Source of the DNA: Lentisphaeria bacterium
GTDB taxonomy: Bacteria > Verrucomicrobiota > Lentisphaeria > Victivallales > UBA1829
Assembly (NCBI GenBank): GCA_017540385.1
Contig: JAFYBD010000101.1
Coordinates: 1 to 5,039 of the forward strand
DNA length: 5,039 bases
Direction: 5' to 3'
Of the stretch, positions 1 to 5,039 are shown one piece after another (the stretch's first letter is position 1; every line of letters begins with the position of its first letter). Under the pieces are notes generated by a model, which worked only from the letters and a program-made list of their open reading frames with translations, did no database searches and was not told where the DNA came from. A program made the position numbers and the translations under genes.

Positions 1-219
1 CTCCTCCTCCTCGTTTTTCGCCCCGAGGATGCTTACATACACGGAGGCGGTCTTGAGGTTGGAGGCGCAGTCCACGCGGGTGATGGATATGATCCGGCCC
101 TGTTCTTCGTTGAATCCGAGCGTCTCCATCAGGTCGGCGAGCACGCGTTTGAGCAGCTCGTTGACGCGGACGAGACGGTCGACCGAGGCGACCGGGTGTT
201 TTCTGTTGTTTCGAGGCAT
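1..219 (-). CDS. rbfA: 30S ribosome-binding factor A, 5' part (truncated by window edge)
   Basis: RbfA is a small KH-fold protein that binds the immature 30S subunit near the 5' end of 16S rRNA and helps late maturation. Visible here are 73 codons from ATG at 219; the rest lies beyond base 1 (the family is usually about 110-130 residues). Family hallmarks are the helix RVNELLKRVLADLME (residues 18-32) and the strand ISITRVDCASNLKTASVYVS (51-70), matching the conserved pattern in which a T/S-x-V-x-x-S-x-D/N-L core precedes A-x-V-Y-V-S. The visible part ends in a run of Glu (GAG codons). The start is supported by AGGAGG at 226-231, six bases upstream. It begins 16 bases after the infB stop on the same strand, so it is most likely co-transcribed with nusA-infB. 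No internal stop is seen. The identification is secure; only completeness is unknown. Confidence 0.93.
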   Translation of the reverse strand, partial: MPRNNRKHPVASVDRLVRVNELLKRVLADLMETLGFNEEQGRIISITRVDCASNLKTASVYVSILGAKNEEEE

Positions 220-235
220 GATGCGCCTCCTGAGC
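220..235 (-). promoter_or_regulatory. Ribosome binding site in the infB-rbfA gap
   Basis: The 16-base gap between the infB stop and the rbfA ATG contains AGGAGG (226-231, minus strand) with a six-base spacer. This is a near-perfect Shine-Dalgarno sequence. It fixes the rbfA start and leaves no room for a separate promoter or terminator, which supports co-transcription. Confidence 0.8.
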
Positions 236-2727
236 TTACAGTGTTTGTTTCTTCAGTTCGATTTCGTAGAGCTGGATGGTGTCGCCCTCGTCGAAATCGG
301 CGAAGTTGTCCAGACGGATGCCGCACTCCATGCCGGCACGGACCTCGCGGACGTCGTCCTTGAGGTGGCGGAGGGAGCGCACCTCGCCGTTGAACAGGAG
401 TTCCTTACCGCGGAAGACCCTCGCCTTCGCGCCGACCTTCGCGGTGCCCTTTTCGACGATGCAGCCGCAGATGTCGGAGCCGTTGGAGAGGTGGAAGATC
501 TTGAGGATGCGGACGGTGGCGAGCTCCTTTTCGCGCTTTTCGGGCTCCAGGCGGCCGGCCATGGCGTCCTCGATGTCCTCCAGCAGCTCGTAGATGATGC
601 TGTACAGGCGGATTTCCACGTGTTCCTTCTTCGCCAGGTCGTTCACGCCGGGGTTCACGCGCACGTGGAAGCCCAGGATGATGGCGTTGGCGGAACTGGC
701 CAGCATCACGTCGTTTTCCGTGATGGCGCCGACGTCCGAATGGATGACCTCGATGCTGATCTTCGGGGAGGATTTCTTCTTCAGGGATTCCACGATGGCC
801 TCGGTGGAGCCGCGCACGTCGGCCTTCACGACGACCTTCAGGTCGTTGCGCTTGCCCTCCTCCATCTGGGAGAAGAGGGCTTCGAGGCCGGCCGCCATCG
901 GTTTCGCAGACAGCGTTTCGATGCGGTTGTCGGCTTCGCGCGCTTCGCCGAGCGACTTGGCGGCCGCGAGGGATTCGCAGACGGCCAGACGGGTGCCCGC
1001 CTCGGGCACGCCGGAGAGACCGACGACCTTGACCGGGGTGCTGGGGCCCGCGAGGGGCACGCGGTGGCCGCGGCTGTCGATCAGGGATTTGACTTTGCCG
1101 TAATACTGGCCGCAGATGATCGCGTCGCCGACGCGGAGCGTGCCGTTCTTCACGACCACGTTTGCGGTCGCGCCGAGGCCCTGTTCGAGCTCGGATTCCA
1201 GCACGAACGCCTGCGCCGGGTTCTTCGGGTTGGCCTTCAGCTCGAGCATTTCGGCCTCGAGCAGGATGCGTTCCAGCAGGTCGTCGATGCCGCTGCCGGT
1301 GCGCGCGGAGACCTTGATGGCCGCCACCTGTCCGCCCCAGTCTTCGGGCATGAGCTCGTGTTCCTGCATGTTGCGGAGCACCCGGTCGAAATTCGCGTCC
1401 GGGAGGTCCATCTTGTTCACGGCCACGATGATCGGCACCTTGGCCGCGCGGGCGTGATTGAGGGCTTCGATGGTCTGCGGCATGAATCCGTCGTCGGCGG
1501 CCACGACCAGCACCACGATGTCGGTCACGTTGGCACCGCGTGCGCGCATCTGCGTGAAAGCCTCGTGGCCGGGGGTGTCGACGAACGTGATGGTCTTGCC
1601 GTCGAGGTTGACCACGGAGGCGCCGATGCTCTGCGTGATGCCGCCGGCTTCGGAGGCCGTCACGTGCGTCTTGCGGATGCAGTCCTGCAGGGAGGTCTTG
1701 CCGTGGTCGACGTGGCCCATGAAGGTCACGATCGGGGGACGCTCCTTCAGCTCGGATTCGGAACACGAATACACGCGGTCCTCGGGATCGACGGTTTCGC
1801 CGACCTCGTTCTTGAGCATGTGGAGGTCCTTGTCGCGGTGGTCGACCACGAGCTTGCAGCCGAATTTCTCGGCGAGCTTCTGCGCCACGTCCGATTCGAC
1901 CGTCTGGTTGATGCTCGCCAGCACGTTCATCATCATGAGGCTCATGATGACTTCGTTCGGCTTGCGCCCGATGGCGTCGGCCAGGGCCTTCACCACGATC
2001 GGGGTCTTGATATGGACTTCGCGTCCGGCTCCGCCCGGAGCGGGAGCGCTCTGCGCGGGCTGCTGCGGTTCGGGGCGACGGCCGTTGTTGTTGCGGTCGC
2101 GGTTGTCCCGGTTGTCGCGGAAATCGCGCCCGTTGCGTCCGCCGTTGCGGTCGCGGTTGTCATGGCCGCCCCGGTTGTCGCGACCGCCGCGGTTGTTGTC
2201 GCGGTTGTCGTGACGGAAGCTCTTGCCTCCGCCGGGGTGGTTGAAACGTTCGCGGCGGGAATTGGAATCGTCCGTATCGTCGATGTAGACGAGAACTTCG
2301 CGGCGTTGCCGCCCAGGACGTGCGACTGCTGCTGGGGCTTCGGCTGAGCCTGGACCTGCGGCTTCGGCTGGACCGGAGCGGGGGCGGGTTTCGGCTGTGC
2401 CTGGACCTGCGGCTTCGGCTGAACCGGAGCGGGGGCGGGTTTCGGCTGTGCCTGAGCCTGCGGCTTCGGCTGGACCGGAGCGGGGGCGGGTTTCGGTTGT
2501 GCCGGAGCAGCCGCTTTGGCCGGTTCGGTTTTTGCGGGAGCGGGTTTCTCCGCCTGGGCCGTTTTGAGCTTGAAATGCTTGACGAGGCGTTCGACGGCCT
2601 CCTGCGGGAGGTTGGACGCCGCAGTCTTGTCCGGGAATCCGAACGAGTCGAGAGCGGCGATCACCTCTTTGTTCTGGAGGCCGTACTGTGTGGCCCAGTC
2701 TCTGATTCTGATATTTTTCGATGCCAT
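236..2727 (-). CDS. infB: Translation initiation factor IF-2, with an apparent single-base frameshift
   Basis: IF2 is the GTPase that places formyl-Met-tRNA in the 30S P site and promotes 50S joining. Residues 1-52 form an IF2_N subdomain (IRIRDWATQYGLQNKEVI...). Residues 76-131 are Pro/Lys/Gln repeats. After a break near residues 131-141, a second frame continues with an R/N/D/G-rich linker (172-218), a second IF2_N subdomain (about 241-296) and the GTPase: G1 GHVDHGKT (338-345), G2 GGIT (362-365), G3 DTPGH (384-388), G4 NKMD (438-441), G5 SAR (474-476). Domains II-IV follow and end normally in ELKKQTL-stop. Numbering assumes one restored base, giving 830 residues, normal for the family. The ATG at 2727 has GAGGAG at 2738-2743 (10-base spacer). 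All GTPase motifs are intact, so the break looks like an indel, probably technical, and not decay. As read, the first frame would stop at 1990 (245 residues) without the GTPase. Confidence 0.93.
2075..2215 (-). repeat. Low-complexity R/N/D/G-rich segment in infB
   Basis: This stretch encodes 47 residues of IF2 (172-218 in repaired numbering): 15 Arg, 12 Asn, 9 Asp, 8 Gly, 2 His and 1 Phe. It is arranged as repeated RDN, RGG and DNRDRN motifs. The DNA shows matching imperfect repeats of GGTTGTCGCGG-like units on the plus strand. The segment is almost certainly disordered and resembles RGG-type RNA-binding tails. Similar RG/DN-rich linkers occur in IF2 of some phyla, but the function here is inference. 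Confidence 0.8.
2297..2340 (-). other. Frameshift junction inside infB
   Basis: Upstream of this stretch (higher coordinates) the IF2_N and QPKP-repeat reading frame is clearly correct. Downstream, the frame starting with RREVLVYIDD is clearly correct and stays open to the real stop at 236. The two differ by one missing base (or two extra). Two repairs are equally readable. One base added to the GGGG run at 2334-2337 gives KPPAAVARPGRQRREVLV. One base added to TT at 2306-2307 gives KPQQQSHVLGGKRREVLV. No slippery heptamer of the X XXY YYZ type is present in the zero frame, so programmed -1 frameshifting is not supported. Confidence 0.85.
2350..2502 (-). repeat. Three 51-bp tandem repeats in infB (17-residue Pro/Lys/Gln unit)
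   Basis: Three consecutive 51-bp units encode AQPKPAPAPVQPKPQAQ and two copies of the same unit with V for A at position 15 (IF2 residues 76-92, 93-109, 110-126). A partial fourth copy, AQPKP, follows. The copies differ by only a few bases. The unit is a multiple of three, so gain or loss of a copy would keep the frame and cannot itself explain the nearby frameshift. The product is a disordered, proline-rich spacer between the two N-terminal subdomains. IF2 linkers vary widely between species, so this is probably a length-flexible tether. Confidence 0.9.
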
Positions 2728-2766
2728 GTTTGTCGTGCTCCTCAAATAGACCAGGTCGTCCGCGCT
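2728..2766 (-). promoter_or_regulatory. nusA-infB intergenic gap with ribosome binding site
   Basis: The 39 bases between the nusA stop and the infB ATG contain GAGGAG (2738-2743) with a 10-base spacer. No inverted repeat followed by a T run is present, so transcription should read from nusA into infB. An in-frame TTG at 2745 overlaps this Shine-Dalgarno region and is therefore an unlikely start. Confidence 0.6.
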
Positions 2767-4071
2767 TTACTGCTGACCGCCTTCTTCTTCGGCCGGAGCG
2801 GGTTCTTCGGCCGGGGCGGGTTCCTGCGGCGCGGCTTTGACTCCGGCGACCGCCCGGGCGATGCTGGCGCGGTCGTCGTCGGTGAGTTCCGCGATGGACG
2901 CGAGGTCGTCCTCGGAGGCGTTGCCGAGTCCTTCGAGCGTCAGATAGCCGTGTTCGACGAGCGCCCCGGCCGCTTCGGCGGAGATGCCCGCGAGGGCGGC
3001 GAGACCTTCGGCCGCTTCCTGTTTCTTGCGGACGAATTCCTCCTCCTCGGACTCCTGGATGATGATGTTGATATCCCACTGGATGAGACGCTGTGTGAGG
3101 CGCACGTTCTGGGCCTTGCGCCCGAATGCGAGCCTGGAGTTCTCCTGGTCGACGTAGATTTTGACGGTCTTCGTGGCGCTGTCGAGCTCGATGTCGAGCA
3201 GCTTGGCCGGGTGCATGGCGTTCGCGATGAACGTCTTCAGGTCGCTGCTGTACGGGATCACGTCGATGCGCTCGCCGCCGAGCTCGTTGGTGATGTTGCG
3301 GACCCGGAGACCGCGCATGCCCACGCAGGCTCCGACGGGGTCGACGCGGGGATCGTTGGACTTCACGGCGACCTTGGAACGCGATCCCGGGGCACGGGCG
3401 ATGCCGACGATCTCGACCACGCCGTCGTGGATTTCGGATACTTCGCGTTCGAAGAGCCTGCGGACGAAGTTGTTCGAGGTGCGGGAGAGGATCAGGCTGG
3501 GGCCGGAGCCTTCCATGTCGACCTTCACCAGCAGGGCGCTGATGCGATCGCCGGCGGAGAACTGTTCGCCCGGCACGCGGTCGCGGCCGGCGATGATGCC
3601 TTCGGATTTCTTCACGTCGACCACGATTCCGAGGCCGTCGGCGTGATGGACCGTGCCGGTCACGATCTCGCCGATCTTGTCCTTGAATTCGTCCTGGATC
3701 ACGTCTTTCTGCGCCTTGCGGAGCATCTGCGCGATGGTCTGGCGGGCGGTCTGGGCGGCGATGCGGCCGAAGTCGCGCGCCGTGACTTCCCATTCCACGA
3801 TGTCGCCGATTTTTGCGCCGGGGTCGCGCTTCTGGACTTCGGAGAGCAGGATCTCGTCCTCGGAGGGGAATTCCTCGACGACTTTCAGCCGGGCCCACGC
3901 CTTCAGTTCTCCGGTGCGGAGATTGACTTTCACGTTCAGATCGCTCGCGGGGCGTGCGCTCTTCCGGTATGCGGACAGAATGGCCTGCTCCAGGGCCTTG
4001 ACTACCTGTTCCTTGCTGATCCCTCGTTCCTGCTCGATGTAGTCGAGCATCGCCAATAATTCACTGTTCAT
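2767..4071 (-). CDS. nusA: Transcription termination/antitermination factor NusA
   Basis: NusA binds RNA polymerase near the RNA exit channel and modulates pausing, intrinsic termination and rRNA antitermination. The 434-residue protein shows the usual order: polymerase-binding N-terminal domain (1-about 128), S1 domain (about 133-197, GEIVTGTVHHADGLGIVVDV), KH1 (about 235-275, with VGMRGLRVRNITNELGGERI) and KH2 (about 300-340, with FGRKAQNVRLTQRLI). A single C-terminal helix-hairpin-helix module follows (about 352-412, LAGISAEAAGALVEHGYLTL...), then a Pro/Glu-rich tail (PAPAEEPAPAEEE, 418-430). E. coli NusA has 495 residues and two acidic repeats, so this is a one-module form. The ATG at 4071 has GGAGG at 4078-4082, six bases upstream. 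It is the first gene of the minus-strand operon; rimP, often found just upstream, is not there. Classical nusA operons are autoregulated by NusA, and the long leader would allow this, but that is inference. Confidence 0.97.
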   Translation of the reverse strand: MNSELLAMLDYIEQERGISKEQVVKALEQAILSAYRKSARPASDLNVKVNLRTGELKAWARLKVVEEFPSEDEILLSEVQKRDPGAKIGDIVEWEVTARDFGRIAAQTARQTIAQMLRKAQKDVIQDEFKDKIGEIVTGTVHHADGLGIVVDVKKSEGIIAGRDRVPGEQFSAGDRISALLVKVDMEGSGPSLILSRTSNNFVRRLFEREVSEIHDGVVEIVGIARAPGSRSKVAVKSNDPRVDPVGACVGMRGLRVRNITNELGGERIDVIPYSSDLKTFIANAMHPAKLLDIELDSATKTVKIYVDQENSRLAFGRKAQNVRLTQRLIQWDINIIIQESEEEEFVRKKQEAAEGLAALAGISAEAAGALVEHGYLTLEGLGNASEDDLASIAELTDDDRASIARAVAGVKAAPQEPAPAEEPAPAEEEGGQQ

Positions 4072-4346
4072 CTTTTGCCTCCAGTCGGACGGGGTTCGTG
4101 GTTATGGTCGCGATGCCGCGGGGCTTCCGCTCCGCGACGTTCCTGCATGTCGGTGCCGTTTCCCGCGCCGCGCTCCCGGATACAAATGCAAAAGAACCCC
4201 ACAGGCCGCCGACCTCTCCGACCGCCCGGACTTTTCAGCCCGGACCGTCGCGGTTTCGGTGGTCTGCCGGTTCCGTTCGAACGGTTGCGCGCGAATACGC
4301 ACACCCGCACCATGTGCACCGGGACCCGCGTACGCGAATCACAGCG
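4072..4346 (-). promoter_or_regulatory. Probable long GC-rich 5' leader of nusA
   Basis: This noncoding stretch lies between the nusA ATG and the candidate nusA promoter. It is GC-rich with no protein-like reading frame. It contains the Shine-Dalgarno GGAGG (4078-4082), a hairpin at 4117-4136, two perfect palindromes (CCGTTCGAACGG at 4273-4284 and CGCGTACGCG at 4327-4336) and an 8-bp direct repeat GCCCGGAC (4224-4231 and 4238-4245). No known riboswitch or tRNA could be recognised. If transcription starts near 4346, the leader would be about 275 nt, long enough for attenuation or autoregulation. Confidence 0.4.
4117..4136 (-). other. Hairpin with GGAA tetraloop in the nusA leader
   Basis: Read on the minus strand, CGCGG pairs with CCGCG. 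An A-C mismatch and two more G-C pairs follow, closing a GGAA (GNRA-type) loop. The hairpin sits about 45 bases before the nusA ATG. GTCGCG (4133-4138) could instead pair with CGCGAC (4107-4112), so two mutually exclusive folds are possible. There is no T run, so it is not a terminator. Confidence 0.4.
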
Positions 4347-4352
4347 GAACTT

Positions 4353-4380
4353 ACATTACACCGAAAAAAGAATAGTTCAA
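4353..4380 (-). promoter_or_regulatory. Candidate nusA operon promoter
   Basis: On the minus strand, TTGAAC (4375-4380) and TAATGT (4353-4358) are separated by 16 bases, with the start expected near 4346. The -35 box matches sigma70 consensus at four of six positions and the -10 box at only three, so the call is weak. It is favoured because it lies at the edge of the AT-rich block and points towards nusA with no better candidate. A second, weaker -10 candidate is TATTCT (4369-4374). Confidence 0.3.
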
Positions 4381-4393
4381 GCTGAATCTTAAT

Positions 4394-4458
4394 AAAAAGA
4401 AGAAAAAAGTTGTGAAAAATCCGGGAAAACCAGGAAAAACGCCACTTTTTTCGCTTTT
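4394..4458. promoter_or_regulatory. Phased A-tracts upstream of the rpsT promoter (probable bent DNA / UP element)
   Basis: Runs of four to six A lie at 4394-4398, 4403-4408, 4415-4419, 4426-4429 and 4435-4439. Their centres are about 9.5-11.5 bases apart, close to one helical turn. T-tracts at 4446-4451 and 4455-4458 follow. In-phase A-tracts bend DNA, and an AT-rich block just upstream of a -35 box is where the alpha subunit of RNA polymerase contacts UP elements. The tracts span roughly -100 to -40 of the predicted rpsT start. The spacing is seen; the function is inferred. Confidence 0.5.
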
Positions 4459-4462
4459 CCCC

Positions 4463-4490
4463 TTGAAAGACCGATTCGCCATGCTATATT
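4463..4490 (+). promoter_or_regulatory. rpsT promoter, sigma70-like with extended -10
   Basis: TTGAAA (4463-4468) and TATATT (4485-4490) are 16 bases apart. TG at 4482-4483 gives an extended -10 (TGCTATATT). Transcription should begin near 4496-4498, leaving a leader of about 62 nt before the rpsT ATG. The region just after the -10 is AT-rich, not the GC-rich discriminator typical of strongly stringently repressed promoters. Confidence 0.7.
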
Positions 4491-4546
4491 ATTTGTTCCA
4501 AAACTTTATCGAAATTTCATCTGTTCTGAAAAACATACCGAATCCG

Positions 4547-4552
4547 AAAGGA
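4547..4552 (+). promoter_or_regulatory. rpsT ribosome binding site
   Basis: AAAGGA sits seven bases before the ATG at 4560 and supports that start. In some bacteria S20 represses its own translation through its leader; nothing here proves or excludes that. Confidence 0.6.
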
Positions 4553-4559
4553 AACACTC

Positions 4560-4835
4560 ATGCCTAAAACGTATGTCCGCAAGTCCGCTGTGAAGACTCA
4601 GCGCAACAGCGAAAAAGCCCGCATCAAAAACAAATCCCATCGTAACGCCCTCGCCACGCTCGAAAAGACGTTCCGCGCGGCCGCCGCTTCCGACGACAAG
4701 AACGCCGTCGAAGAGCTCTTCCGCAAGGAATGTTCCGCCCTCGACAAGGCCGTCAAGGTCGGCGTGATCCACCAGAACAAGGCGAACCGCAAGAAATCCC
4801 GCCTCGCCGCTCTGGTCGCCGAGAAGTCCGCATAA
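4560..4835 (+). CDS. rpsT: 30S ribosomal protein S20
   Basis: S20 is a primary-binding protein of the 30S subunit; it packs as a three-helix bundle against 16S rRNA. The 91-residue product is within the usual length range (about 85-90) and very rich in Lys, Arg and Ala. Diagnostic stretches are the N-terminal KSAVKTQRNSEKARIKNKSH (residues 8-27, family pattern K-x-x-R-x-x-x-x-x-R-x-x-N) and the C-terminal GVIHQNKANRKKSRLAALV (68-86), which matches the conserved G-x-I/L-H-x-N-x-A-x-x-x-K-S-R-L block. It is transcribed away from nusA from its own promoter and is followed 110 bases later by an intrinsic terminator. rpsT is commonly a stand-alone gene, as here. It shows no truncation or unusual residues. 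Confidence 0.96.
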   Translation: MPKTYVRKSAVKTQRNSEKARIKNKSHRNALATLEKTFRAAAASDDKNAVEELFRKECSALDKAVKVGVIHQNKANRKKSRLAALVAEKSA

Positions 4836-4875
4836 GACTCCTCGCCGGGCGAACCGAACTCCGCGTTCTGGAATC

Positions 4876-4889
4876 TCCCTGCAAAGGGA
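4876..4889 (+). other. Small GCAA-loop hairpin in the rpsT 3' untranslated region
   Basis: TCCCT (4876-4880) pairs with AGGGA (4885-4889) around a GCAA tetraloop. A five-pair stem with a stable GNRA loop could form in the rpsT mRNA tail, 40 bases past the stop. It has no T run and is not a terminator. It may be chance. Confidence 0.3.
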
Positions 4890-4945
4890 AGGCTCCTGAA
4901 TCAGTGTTCCTTTCACGCCCGTTGGATCGTTTTGTTTTGATTTTT

Positions 4946-4973
4946 CCTCCGGTTTCCGCCGGAGGTTTTTTTT
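4946..4973 (+). terminator. Intrinsic (Rho-independent) terminator of rpsT
   Basis: CCTCCGG (4946-4952) and CCGGAGG (4959-4965) form a perfect seven-pair GC-rich stem with a six-base loop. Eight T follow directly (4966-4973). On the opposite strand the hairpin would be followed by A, so it works only for plus-strand transcription. It marks rpsT as a single-gene transcription unit. Confidence 0.93.
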
Positions 4974-5039
4974 GCCAGAAAAAAGGGTGCGCGGGCGGCG
5001 CGACGATGCCGTCCGGAAACGCGTTTCTGGATCGGGGGA

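Noticed and set aside
2297..2340. Programmed -1 ribosomal frameshifting in infB
   Set aside because: No slippery heptamer in the zero frame and no obvious stimulatory pseudoknot were seen; an indel is simpler.
29..2347. 772-codon open frame on the plus strand, opposite infB
   Set aside because: It lies antisense to the conserved IF2 and to part of rbfA, its composition (Asp/His/Val/Ala-rich) is what antisense reading of high-GC codons gives, and it has no Shine-Dalgarno sequence or recognisable domain.
2725..2745. Upstream TTG start for infB at 2745
   Set aside because: The TTG overlaps the Shine-Dalgarno sequence used by the ATG at 2727, and the family N-terminus begins at that ATG.
2306..3898. 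Extension of the IF2 GTPase reading frame upstream through nusA
   Set aside because: The frame stays open by GC bias only. Its sequence is Arg/Pro-rich noise and overlaps nusA in another frame; the real N-terminus is the IF2_N domain starting at 2727.
2320..4059. 579-codon open frame on the plus strand, opposite nusA
   Set aside because: It is an antisense shadow of NusA and the IF2 repeats, with no motif and no ribosome binding site.
4068..4392. Short open frames on both strands of the nusA upstream region (83, 105, 95 and 66 codons)
   Set aside because: All overlap one another, are Arg/Pro-rich and have no family resemblance. One overlaps the nusA start by four bases, but it does not resemble RimP (usual length about 150 residues).
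4506..4916. 136-codon open frame antisense to rpsT
   Set aside because: It is a shadow of the conserved S20 gene with no supporting motif.
4974..5039. GC-rich right-hand end of the window
   Set aside because: Examined for a gene start, tRNA or repeat on both strands; nothing could be supported.

Overview
This window is a bacterial housekeeping locus for transcription and translation. The minus strand carries nusA - infB - rbfA in that order. A divergent plus-strand rpsT lies to the right. High GC at third codon positions opens long spurious reading frames over nusA and infB on both strands. The phylum cannot be fixed from this sequence. The nusA-infB-rbfA order, S20 with its own promoter and the absence of an adjacent rimP fit several lineages; a Verrucomicrobiota/Lentisphaerota-type (PVC) genome is only a weak impression.

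Layout: 1-219 (-) is the 5' part of rbfA, running off the left edge. 236-2727 (-) is infB (translation initiation factor 2). 2767-4071 (-) is nusA. 4072-4559 is a 488-bp divergent intergenic region. Its left half, a GC-rich probable nusA leader, has short palindromes and a hairpin close to the nusA start. Its right half is AT-rich, with helically phased A-tracts and a good extended -10 promoter for rpsT. 4560-4835 (+) is rpsT (ribosomal protein S20), followed at 4946-4973 by a clear intrinsic terminator. The last 66 bases hold nothing recognisable.

The three minus-strand genes are tightly packed (39-nt and 16-nt gaps, each with a Shine-Dalgarno sequence) and have no internal terminator, so they probably form one transcript. 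Together they cover transcription elongation/termination control (NusA), initiator tRNA delivery to the ribosome (IF2) and 30S maturation (RbfA). S20 is an early-assembling 30S protein, so the whole window concerns making and starting ribosomes.

The main anomaly is in infB. The N-terminal domain and Pro-rich repeats (2727 to about 2310) are in one frame; the RG/DN-rich linker, GTPase and C-terminal domains (about 2305 to 236) are in another. A single missing base between about 2297 and 2340 explains this and gives an 830-residue IF2 if restored. Because IF2 is essential, a sequencing or assembly indel is the likeliest cause. I see no new defence, mobile or biosynthetic system here.
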